Shown piece by piece: positions 25,820 through 32,149 of a DNA stretch of 32,149 nt. How positions within the stretch are numbered: the first letter of the stretch is position 1; every line of letters starts with the position of its first letter. Made by a program: the position numbers and the translations under genes. Below the pieces are notes generated by a model that saw only the letters and a list, made by a program, of their open reading frames with translations, was not told the origin of the DNA and ran no database searches. Source of the stretch: a candidate division Zixibacteria bacterium SM23_73_3. Lineage in GTDB: Bacteria; Zixibacteria; MSB-5A5; SM1-73. The stretch covers positions 1-32,149 of the forward strand of contig LJUX01000013.1 of NCBI GenBank assembly GCA_001304155.1, read 5' to 3'.

Positions 25820-26644
25820 TCAGTTTTTTCGTCCATAGATAATGGACGAACCGCCAACGGCCGCCACTTTCGCTTCGTACTGCTGAACAGTACTTTCTAC
25901 GGCACCAGAGGCAATGTCCTTTTGTAACTTCTCACATCCCAACTCGATGTCGTCCTTCGTCAGCAGAGTGAAAGTAGAAATCCCGTCCCGGTAATTCTTA
26001 TCCAGATAGCGTTCTGGTGTCTCATGTGCAACTACGACATCATGATAACATATTTCAATGCCAATGTTTGAAAATCCAGTTCTTTCAAGCAGTGAGGCAA
26101 TCTCACCAACATCAGGAGTTCGTTTGATGTCCTTCTCAACGCCTTTCGGAAAGTAGTGATAAAACCAGAATGCCTGCATCTGTCTATGAGAACAGGAATG
26201 TATCACAATGTATGCATTTTTCCGAAGCACGCGACGGGCTTCCATTAAGAAGATTTCCTTCTTTTTGACATGATGGAGTACTTGAATGGCAAACGCTCCG
26301 TCAAACGTTTCTGAATTAAAAGGAAGATTTGTAACATCACCACAAATAAATTGCAACACAGGAGATTTAGCTTGCGCTCGCTCAATCATACTTATGGATA
26401 TATCTATACCCATAACACTTTTCGCTACTTGCTGCAGTGAAGCAGTGTAATTGCCGGTGCCGCAACCCAAGTCAAGGAGCACGGAGTCAGAGCTCACGTG
26501 AAGCAATCTAACCAACTTCTCCACAGTTTCAACATTAGCCGCCCTGCTTACATCGTAGATTCGGCTTATGTTGTCATAACCAATGGGACAATTATCTTTC
26601 ACCATGTAGCTACTCTTAGAGATAAATTTCGAGTTATCAACCAC
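25820..26644 (-). CDS. SAM-dependent methyltransferase (UbiE/Methyltransf_11-like)
   Basis: Up to 274 residues. The GTG at 26644 is the track's start; an ATG at 26605 (codon 14) is equally possible, as neither has a good ribosome binding site. Motif I is VLLDLGCGTGNYTASL, motif II VMGIDISISMIERAQ, motif III CGDVTNLPFNSETFDGAFAIQVLHHV, motif IV EARRVLRKNAYIVIHS, the typical UbiE-like order. A C-terminal ~100-residue helical tail (YLDKNYRDGISTFTLL ... VQQYEAKVAAVG) is unusual for UbiE itself and suggests a small-molecule or lipid substrate. It stands between rimO (36-base gap) and the SPL gene (135-base gap with a repeat). Confidence 0.87.
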   Translation of the reverse strand: MVDNSKFISKSSYMVKDNCPIGYDNISRIYDVSRAANVETVEKLVRLLHVSSDSVLLDLGCGTGNYTASLQQVAKSVMGIDISISMIERAQAKSPVLQFICGDVTNLPFNSETFDGAFAIQVLHHVKKKEIFLMEARRVLRKNAYIVIHSCSHRQMQAFWFYHYFPKGVEKDIKRTPDVGEIASLLERTGFSNIGIEICYHDVVVAHETPERYLDKNYRDGISTFTLLTKDDIELGCEKLQKDIASGAVESTVQQYEAKVAAVGGSSIIYGRKN

Positions 26645-26679
26645 CCCACTAAAATCGGTGATGGTTGAACCACAAACTT

Positions 26680-28008
26680 TCAGATCTCTTCACCTATCAG
26701 ATCATAATCACACCAATCCACGATTTTCGCTTTAACAAACTGGCCTATCTTAGCACGATCACCTTTTACTAAAATCACCCCGTCCACCTCTGGCGCCTCG
26801 GCTTGACTTCTGCCGAGAAAGTAACCATTGCCTTCTTTCGATTTAGCGTCAATTAGAACGGTCAAAGTTTTTCCGATCTTTGCTTGATTTTTCTCAAAGA
26901 CTATCCTCTGCTGGGCAAGCATCAATTGGTCCAATCTTTCCTGCTTAAGCTTGAAAGAGAGTTGCCCTTTGAAGTTGAATGCTTTGGCACCTTCCTCCCT
27001 GGAGTAGGGGAAAGCGCCCAATTTGTCGAACCTGACCTCCTCCACGAATTTAAGCAATTCTTCAAAATGTTTATCTCTCTCTCCTGGAAAACCCACTATA
27101 AATGAGGTCCTCAAAGTTAAGTCAGGAATTTTTCCCCTCAATTTAAAGATAAGTTGCCTCACCTTTTTTTTAGTCACCCTCCGGTTCATCTGGCTCAAAA
27201 TCTCACCCGAGATATGTTGCAAAGGCAAATCCACATATTTGCACACTTTTGAATTTGAAGCTATCTGGTCTATCAGTTCAGCGGAAAAGTGCGCCGGATG
27301 AGTGTAAAGCAGACGAATCCACTTAAGCCCGGATATCTGTGAGAGAGAAGCAAGCAGTTGCGGCAGTCTTTTTTTCCCGTATAGATCGACTCCATACAGA
27401 GTGGTATCCTGGGCAACCAGATTTATCTCTTTGGCTCCATTTTCTACCAACTGTGAAGTTTCCTCTAAGATATCTTCAAGTCTTTTACTTCTGAATCCCC
27501 CTCTTATCATGGGGATGACGCAATAGCTACAAAGGTTATCACAACCATCCGCAATTTTTACGTAAGCGTAAGGGTATTTCGGTGCTGTTCTCTTTGTCTT
27601 TCCCACACCGTTATTTTTATCCGGTTGACTGACTTTAAATATTTTTTCTCCTTCCAAAACAGAAAGACATACTGAGTCCACCTTATCGATTTCGCTTATA
27701 CCAAAAAGGGCATCCAGTTCCGGGACTTTACTCCACAATTCCTCGCCGTAGCGCTGGGCTAAACACCCGCAGAGGATGATTTTTTTCTTTCTATCTTGAT
27801 TTTTCAAAGTGATTAAATTGAAGAGCTCCTCTATTGATTCCTCTTTGGCTGACTGGATGAAGCCACAGGTGTTCAAAATAAGAATATCTGCCCGGTTTTC
27901 ATCCTGGGTTATTTTGTATCCTCTCTTTAAGAGAAGGACCTCCATCCTCTCTCCATCCACCTCGTTTTTTGGACAGCCCAGACTTTCAAGGTAAACGGTT
28001 TTGCGCAT
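26680..28008 (-). CDS. rimO: Ribosomal protein S12 methylthiotransferase
   Basis: 442 residues, full length. This radical SAM enzyme adds a methylthio group to a conserved aspartate of ribosomal protein S12 near the decoding centre. The N-terminal UPF0004 domain carries the three cluster cysteines (LGCPKNEVD, LNTCGFI, LCGCLAQRYG). The radical SAM motif is DGCDNLCSYCVIPMIRG, followed by VAQDTTLYGVDLYGK and SFIVGFPGE. The C-terminal ~65 residues form the TRAM domain (GKTLTVLIDAKSKEG...). DNLCSYC and the short first motif separate it from MiaB. AAGGA lies ten bases before the ATG. It is 96 bases after lolA. Confidence 0.97.
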   Translation of the reverse strand: MRKTVYLESLGCPKNEVDGERMEVLLLKRGYKITQDENRADILILNTCGFIQSAKEESIEELFNLITLKNQDRKKKIILCGCLAQRYGEELWSKVPELDALFGISEIDKVDSVCLSVLEGEKIFKVSQPDKNNGVGKTKRTAPKYPYAYVKIADGCDNLCSYCVIPMIRGGFRSKRLEDILEETSQLVENGAKEINLVAQDTTLYGVDLYGKKRLPQLLASLSQISGLKWIRLLYTHPAHFSAELIDQIASNSKVCKYVDLPLQHISGEILSQMNRRVTKKKVRQLIFKLRGKIPDLTLRTSFIVGFPGERDKHFEELLKFVEEVRFDKLGAFPYSREEGAKAFNFKGQLSFKLKQERLDQLMLAQQRIVFEKNQAKIGKTLTVLIDAKSKEGNGYFLGRSQAEAPEVDGVILVKGDRAKIGQFVKAKIVDWCDYDLIGEEI

Positions 28009-28104
28009 ATATTTGTTGTCCTTGCCAAAGGTAACTCAACAAGTTATCCAACATCCCTGTTAAGGGAGAAAATCCACCCCCTGATCTTTTTTTTGAATTT
28101 GACC

Positions 28105-28761
28105 CTATTCGCTCAGATCCAGTTCCTCCACCCCGGGTGGGGCTTGGAAGATAAATTCAGAGTCTTTGATTTTTCGGTTGGTTTTTATGTGGTGGAAGAT
28201 CAGAACAATTTCATTATCATTGGAATCTTTATATTTTAATTTCCTGGCTAAAAGATGTTTTTTGTCAACCCATATGGTCATTTTCTTTATGAAGACTTCG
28301 TCTTTTTTGGGAGACAGCACAAGTTTGAAACACTTGGTGCGGTCGATCTCCTCCTCCCCCTTCAGTCGAGGGATATACTCAGATCGAAAATTGGAAAGAT
28401 ATTGCAGGGGTTTAAACAGATTTTCAGATCGATCGACTAAGTTTTTGATCACCTGCTGGTTTTCCACCGAATAAGTCCAGACAAATTCTCCATCGCATAC
28501 GATGGTCTCCTCTTTTGTCTGAATCTTGAACTTATCCGGATTTTTCAAAACCATCTTGCCTTCGATCCTGTTTTCGGTCTCGAATATCTCTGAGCGGACC
28601 ATTTTGATAAATTCCATGGAGAGATTTTTAAGGGAACGGTATTTCTTCTCCACCTGCAAAGCCAGTTCATCAGCGGTGATGCTGGATGCATCTTGATCGG
28701 AGATGATCACGATAAAAGGAATTATCAAAAATGTTAGGATTATTATTCTGAGCTTTTTCAT
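28105..28761 (-). CDS. lolA: Outer-membrane lipoprotein carrier protein LolA
   Basis: 218 residues from ATG 28761; the track's extra 31 residues are ftsK shadow sequence. LolA carries lipoproteins across the periplasm from LolCDE to the outer membrane. Signal peptide KKLRIIILTFLIIPFIVIIS; mature start ITADELALQVEKKYRSLKNLSMEFIK, then GKMVLKNPDKFKIQTK, IVCDGEFVWTYSVENQQV and TIWVDKKHLLARKLKYKD, the LolA beta-sheet signature, ending FQAPPGVEELDL. The start codon follows the ftsK stop by one base, so the two are translationally coupled. Confidence 0.93.
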   Translation of the reverse strand: MKKLRIIILTFLIIPFIVIISDQDASSITADELALQVEKKYRSLKNLSMEFIKMVRSEIFETENRIEGKMVLKNPDKFKIQTKEETIVCDGEFVWTYSVENQQVIKNLVDRSENLFKPLQYLSNFRSEYIPRLKGEEEIDRTKCFKLVLSPKKDEVFIKKMTIWVDKKHLLARKLKYKDSNDNEIVLIFHHIKTNRKIKDSEFIFQAPPGVEELDLSE

Positions 28762-28762
28762 T

Positions 28763-31021
28763 CTATTCTTTCTCCCGGCTTTTCTTCTCCTTCCACTGTT
28801 GGCTTTCCAGATAAGAAGCATCCACCAGCACCTCTCTGGCTTTGCTTCCATCATAAGGTCCTACGATCCCCTCCTCCTCCAGTTGATCTATCAGACGGGC
28901 GGCACGCTGATAGCCAACGGCAAGTCTTCTTTGCAAAAGTGATACCGAACCCTGCTTGTGCCTGATCACCAGCTCCGTCGCTCTGCGGAAAAGATCCTCA
29001 TCCTTTTCAGCATCCTGTTGAATAATCACCTCTTCCGGCTGGGTGGAGAGTATCTCGGTCGGTTCCACAGAATAATTCTGTGCCTTTATAAAGTCTACGA
29101 TGCGACCGGTCTCCTGGCTGGAGATGAAAGCTCCATGAAGTCTTCTGGGCTCAGGGTGGCCGGTTTCGATGAAAAGCATATCTCCTGAACCCAAAAGCTT
29201 TTCTGCTCCGTTGGTATCCAGTATGGTGCGGGAATCTATCTTGGAGGCGACCTGGAAGGCGATGCGAGCGGAGAAGTTGGCTTTGATCAGCCCGGTGATC
29301 ACATCCACCGAGGGCCTCTGGGTGGCTAAGATCAGATGAATTCCCACCGCCCGCGCCATCTGAGCTAACCTGGTAACCAGACTCTCCACCCGGGTGGAGG
29401 AGGACATCATCAGATCCGCCAGTTCATCCACGATGATGACGATATAGGGGAGTATGGATTCCCTTCTCTGTTTTCTATTGAAATCCTCGATATTTCTCAC
29501 CCCGCATTTTGCCAACTTCTTATACCTCTGCTCCATCTCTATTACAATCTCAGATAGCACATGTTCCGCCACCTTGGGGTTGGTGATCACCGCTCTTTCC
29601 AGATGCGGGATTCCCTGATAGACTGAAAGCTCCAGCATCTTGGGATCGATCATGACGAACCTGACCTCCTCTGGAGCAAGTCGGTAAAGAATGCTGGTGG
29701 TTACGGCATTTATGCAAACCGATTTGCCTGATCCGGTGGATCCAGCAATCAAAAGATGGGGCATCTTTCCCAGATCAGTTACAAAAGGCTCCCCGGAGGA
29801 GGTTTTACCTAAAGCCAAACTCAGCTTTGCCGGCGAATTTTGAAAGGCAGGTGAGGTGAGTATTTCTTTTAAGTTAACCGTCTGCGAACTCTTATTGGGA
29901 ATCTCCACCCCAATAGCCGCCTTTCCGGGAACCGGAGCTACGATCCTTACCTTTCGTGCCCGCATGGCCAAGGCTAAATCGTCCGATAAGTTAACCACCT
30001 GATTGACCTTGATCCCGGCGGCTGGCTTGAACTCATATCGGGTTATGACCGGACCGGGATAAATCTCAATTCTCTCCCCTTCGATCTCCACACCGAAGGT
30101 GGATAGAGTCTGTTTAAGAATTTTAGCGGTCTCATTCAACTCCTCCTCTGACACAGATAGCCTGAGGTCAGGTGGATCGTCCAGAAGATCCAATGGAGGA
30201 AATTTATATCCTCCTCCTTTCTCCTCTCCCCGCACCAGGGTGAGCGATGTCTTTTCCCTGCTCATAGATGGAACTTGGGGAGTGATCTTTTCTTCCCCAG
30301 ACAAAGTTGTAGCTATCTCCGTCACCCGGAGATCTTGTTCGGATATTCTTTTTGCTTTGGATTCCTTCTCCCTTTTGACCCTTTGCCGATGAATTCTCCT
30401 CAACTCCCGCCATTTGCTCCCCTGAGTGAGTAGTCTCTCCAACATCCGTTTGAACAGGAAAATAAAGTCGCTGGGTTTGAATGGTGTGATCATGGCAGCC
30501 AGCATGATCAGAGAGGCGATCAATACTACATAAGAGCCAGCGTTCCCCAAAAGATTAAAAGATATCCCTGCCAGAGCGGATGAGACCCATCCTCCTACGG
30601 TCACCCGGGAAAAATCGATCATCGCTTGGTTTTCAATGGTTGGCAAGCTGAAGAGGATACCCAAAATAAACACGAAAATGAAAGAAAAAAGAATCTTCTT
30701 TGAGATGAGGGTAAGTCTCACCTTGGGAAAACAGCTTATTCCCAAAAGAATAAGAAACAGTGGTATAAAAAATCCAGAGTAGCCAAAAGAGTAAAGGATA
30801 AGATAGGAAACCCCGGCCCCCACTGGACCACACTGATTGTTGAATTTCTGGGAGAAGATTTCCGCTAAGTTACGTAAGCTTAGGTCTCTCTGAAGAAGCT
30901 GATTATCGTTTGCGCGGTCATAGCTGAAAAGCGAAAGCCATATAAAGAGGGCTAAGGCGATCAACAAGATTCCCAAAACCTCTTTTTTTCTTTTATCCGA
31001 AATGGTGGTCGAGACCCTCAT
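28763..31021 (-). CDS. ftsK: DNA translocase FtsK/SpoIIIE
   Basis: 752 residues. It pumps chromosomal DNA through the closing division septum and activates dimer resolution at dif. The N-terminal ~185 residues have four to five membrane helices. A short charged linker (~200-290) follows, much shorter than in E. coli. The motor then has an alpha domain (GPVITRYEFKPAAGIKV), Walker A IAGSTGSGKSVC (~425-436), Walker B IVIIVDELADLM and LATQRPSVDVITG. The last ~70 residues form the winged-helix gamma domain (VRHKQGSVSLLQRRLAVGYQRA-type), which reads KOPS sites. AAAGG precedes the ATG. It leads the long cluster and is directly followed by lolA. Confidence 0.97.
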   Translation of the reverse strand: MRVSTTISDKRKKEVLGILLIALALFIWLSLFSYDRANDNQLLQRDLSLRNLAEIFSQKFNNQCGPVGAGVSYLILYSFGYSGFFIPLFLILLGISCFPKVRLTLISKKILFSFIFVFILGILFSLPTIENQAMIDFSRVTVGGWVSSALAGISFNLLGNAGSYVVLIASLIMLAAMITPFKPSDFIFLFKRMLERLLTQGSKWRELRRIHRQRVKREKESKAKRISEQDLRVTEIATTLSGEEKITPQVPSMSREKTSLTLVRGEEKGGGYKFPPLDLLDDPPDLRLSVSEEELNETAKILKQTLSTFGVEIEGERIEIYPGPVITRYEFKPAAGIKVNQVVNLSDDLALAMRARKVRIVAPVPGKAAIGVEIPNKSSQTVNLKEILTSPAFQNSPAKLSLALGKTSSGEPFVTDLGKMPHLLIAGSTGSGKSVCINAVTTSILYRLAPEEVRFVMIDPKMLELSVYQGIPHLERAVITNPKVAEHVLSEIVIEMEQRYKKLAKCGVRNIEDFNRKQRRESILPYIVIIVDELADLMMSSSTRVESLVTRLAQMARAVGIHLILATQRPSVDVITGLIKANFSARIAFQVASKIDSRTILDTNGAEKLLGSGDMLFIETGHPEPRRLHGAFISSQETGRIVDFIKAQNYSVEPTEILSTQPEEVIIQQDAEKDEDLFRRATELVIRHKQGSVSLLQRRLAVGYQRAARLIDQLEEEGIVGPYDGSKAREVLVDASYLESQQWKEKKSREKE

Positions 31022-31071
31022 GATACCTTTATCCTATTTGTTTTCGGAAACGATGTTTTTGTCGCAGATTT

Positions 31072-31099
31072 AATTTAAGACTATAATTCACCCTGTCAA
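31072..31099 (-). promoter_or_regulatory. Possible ftsK promoter
   Basis: Minus strand: TTGACA (31094-31099), 16 bases, then TAAATT (31072-31077). The -35 is consensus, the -10 only fair. It would start transcripts ~45 bases before the ftsK ATG. Confidence 0.45.
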
Positions 31100-31264
31100 C
31101 TAAAATATGATCCAACAGGCTTCCCATTTTCCCCAATCCATCCAGAGACTCTTATTTTAGACGAAAAATTTTTTTCTCCAAAATATTTGGCTCATGCTGA
31201 CAGTATGGAAATATAAAATGGGACGACCAAATCAGACGGGGTAGAGAAAAGAAGGATCTTCGGG

Positions 31265-31315
31265 TCAAAAAAAAGAAAGGCAGGGACGCACTCTGATTTT
31301 GATGTGCCCTGCCTT
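31265..31315 (-). terminator. Rho-independent terminator of the HU gene
   Basis: Minus strand: AAGGCAGGG pairs with CCCTGCCTT, with an additional GCAC/GTGC inner stem, followed by TCTTTTTTTTGA. It lies 20-70 bases after the HU stop codon, so ftsK needs its own promoter. Confidence 0.88.
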
Positions 31316-31338
31316 CAGAAATCTGTTGTAGCCAGTCT

Positions 31339-31611
31339 TTACTTCACAGCATCCTTCAGTTGTTTGCCGGCTTTGAACTTTGGCACTTTGGAAGCGGCGA
31401 TCCGGATGGGTGCACCCGTCTGGGGGTTTCTCCCCATGCGGGCTTTTCTCCTGGCTATGGAGAAGGTCCCAAATCCGACGAAGCTAACCTTCCTCCCCCT
31501 CTTCAGGGAACCGGTAACTCCATCAAAGAAGGCCCTGACAGCCTTATTAGCCTGGGCTTTGGTAACCTTCGCCTCTTTGGCGATCCTGTTAACCAGATCC
31601 TCTTTTGTCAT
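31339..31611 (-). CDS. hup: HU/IHF-family DNA-binding protein
   Basis: 90 residues, exactly HU-sized. It bends and compacts DNA as a dimer. MTKEDLVNRIAKEAKVTKAQ starts the helical dimer half, VSFVGFGTFSIARRKARMGRNPQTG contains the GFGxF turn and the beta-arm with the RNPxTG signature, and IAASKVPKFKAGKQLKDAV is the C-terminal end. GGGGGTGA lies before ATG 31611. It has its own near-consensus promoter and a strong terminator, so it is a single-gene unit. HU rather than IHF is inferred from single-gene context and sequence. Confidence 0.96.
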   Translation of the reverse strand: MTKEDLVNRIAKEAKVTKAQANKAVRAFFDGVTGSLKRGRKVSFVGFGTFSIARRKARMGRNPQTGAPIRIAASKVPKFKAGKQLKDAVK

Positions 31612-31657
31612 CTACTCACCCCCTTTACGATTTTTAGGGGTTAAACGGCTTCTGTTT

Positions 31658-31669
31658 TCTGTTAACAGA
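31658..31669. promoter_or_regulatory. 12-bp palindrome at the HU transcription start (possible operator)
   Basis: TCTGTTAACAGA is a perfect palindrome located 4-15 bases downstream of the HU -10 box, at the expected start of the transcript. A repressor site is possible; chance cannot be excluded. Confidence 0.35.
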
Positions 31670-31672
31670 CCG

Positions 31673-31701
31673 AGAATACTATATTTTCAAGGCTTTGTCA
31701 A
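31673..31701 (-). promoter_or_regulatory. Sigma70 promoter of the HU gene
   Basis: Minus strand: TTGACA (31696-31701), 17 bases, TATTCT (31673-31678). Predicted start ~31666, leaving a 55-base leader. Confidence 0.85.
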
Positions 31702-32040
31702 GAACTTTTTTTATTTTTTTCATAAAAATGGCTTAACCATGCCATTTCGGAAAATAAATCAAAATCTATGACCAGAAGATTTCAATACGTGATGCATTTC
31801 CCGCGGTTCGAAATTTCTGTGGATGCTATATTTTTTCCACCAATCCCTGTTGGTTATAGCCTTTTTGCCAGCCCCTAACTTAAGTTAGGGGCTGGTCTGG
31901 AACCTGGCGTAAGACACAGGTGGAGGCTCTTTCTTTCGCTGGCAATTGATCCCCTTAACTGTTCAACCTGAATTCGCTGAGGACAACGTTTCCGTCACAA
32001 GCGAGTCATCATTTCAGGATGAATCCGTGATGAACAAAGA
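31702..32040. other. Gene-free region with one long perfect palindrome
   Basis: About 340 bases without a credible gene. The only structure seen is a 28-bp perfect palindrome at 31868-31895, listed separately. A short plus frame near 31770 ends in that palindrome and resembles nothing known. Confidence 0.6.
31868..31895. repeat. 28-bp perfect palindrome
   Basis: Left half CCAGCCCCTAACTT is followed immediately by its exact reverse complement. There is no T-run, no GTAG flank and no neighbouring gene end, so neither a terminator nor a REP-like unit is indicated. Confidence 0.6.
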
Positions 32041-32149
32041 GAGACAGTATAGTGTAAATTATTGTGTGTAAAATTGTGTTTGGAGGGACAAGCACAAAGG
32101 GCATATCCATTTAGTGAACTTTAGAAAGGAGGATATGCCCTATGCAGCG
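32041..32149 (+). mobile_element. Probable left end of an insertion sequence (IS256-like), running off the window
   Basis: From about 32041 the sequence has the repeated GTGTAAAATTGTG-type motif (GTGTAAATTATTGTGTGTAAAA) seen in terminal repeats of IS256/mutator-type elements. It is followed by a ~40-base leader, AAAGGAGG and a start codon (ATG 32135 giving MPYAA, or ATG 32142). GGGCATATCC (32099-32108) pairs perfectly with GGATATGCCC (32131-32140), covering the ribosome binding site and first start codon. Transposase identity cannot be confirmed because only five codons are inside the window. Confidence 0.45.

Noticed and set aside
31770-31879. Short plus frame starting ATG ACC AGA AGA near 31770
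   Set aside because: About 36 codons, no ribosome binding site, ends inside the 28-bp palindrome, and resembles no known protein.

Overview
The window reads as a chromosomal segment of a Gram-negative bacterium with an outer membrane. LolA, a BamD-like lipoprotein, two beta-barrel outer-membrane proteins, Sec signal peptides and lipoproteins are all encoded. The gene mix suggests an uncultured lineage near the FCB or candidate-phylum bacteria (Zixibacteria/KSB1-like): a DUF4139 protein, a CT398-type zinc-ribbon protein next to guaB, an isobutyryl-CoA-mutase-like enzyme with MeaB, and SPL-type radical SAM. That placement is inference only. Promoters that can be read are classical sigma70 type (TTGACA, 17-bp spacer, TATAxT-like), and most genes have AGGAGG-type ribosome binding sites.

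Layout. 1-1609 is the 5' part of a large secreted surface protein on the minus strand, cut by the window edge. It is absent from the ORF track because it has no stop in the window. 1621-1982 is packed with palindromic repeats. 1983-8271 is a minus-strand run: glycosyltransferase-39-like membrane protein, recJ, meaB-type GTPase and a B12-dependent acyl-CoA mutase large subunit. Then come rnpB (8603-9037), a SAM methyltransferase, and a decayed AbiEii-type nucleotidyltransferase with its intact small partner. A zinc-ribbon coiled-coil gene and guaB follow, then tRNA-Val(CAC), a Mop-type molybdate-binding protein and a secreted prolyl oligopeptidase. Two plus-strand outer-membrane barrel genes (16774-18333) converge on a TPR lipoprotein, which is followed by a DUF4139 protein. 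From 31021 down to 21993 lies a long, mostly co-directional minus-strand cluster: ftsK, lolA, rimO, a methyltransferase, an SPL radical SAM protein, a lytic transglycosylase, an unrecognised envelope protein, bamD-like and nadD. HU, with its own promoter and terminator, lies upstream of ftsK. The last ~110 bases look like the left end of an insertion sequence.

How the genes work together. The ftsK-to-nadD cluster mixes envelope biogenesis (LolA, BamD-like, lytic transglycosylase, an unknown membrane-anchored protein) with division/chromosome segregation (FtsK), ribosome modification (RimO) and NAD synthesis. The mutase/MeaB pair forms a B12-enzyme module, but its cobalamin-binding small subunit is not in the window.

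Most notable observations. (1) A dispersed family of REP/REPIN-like palindromes, each preceded by GTAG or GGAG, occurs at about ten places, four of them as inverted pairs. (2) The 'methylmalonyl-CoA mutase' carries the Phe/Gln active-site pair of isobutyryl-CoA mutase. (3) A nucleotidyltransferase pseudogene carries two compensating frameshifts. (4) A hairpin covers the putative transposase start at the right edge. Four REPINs are not by themselves a new system, but the sequence diversity of the stems combined with a constant tetranucleotide is worth genome-wide follow-up.
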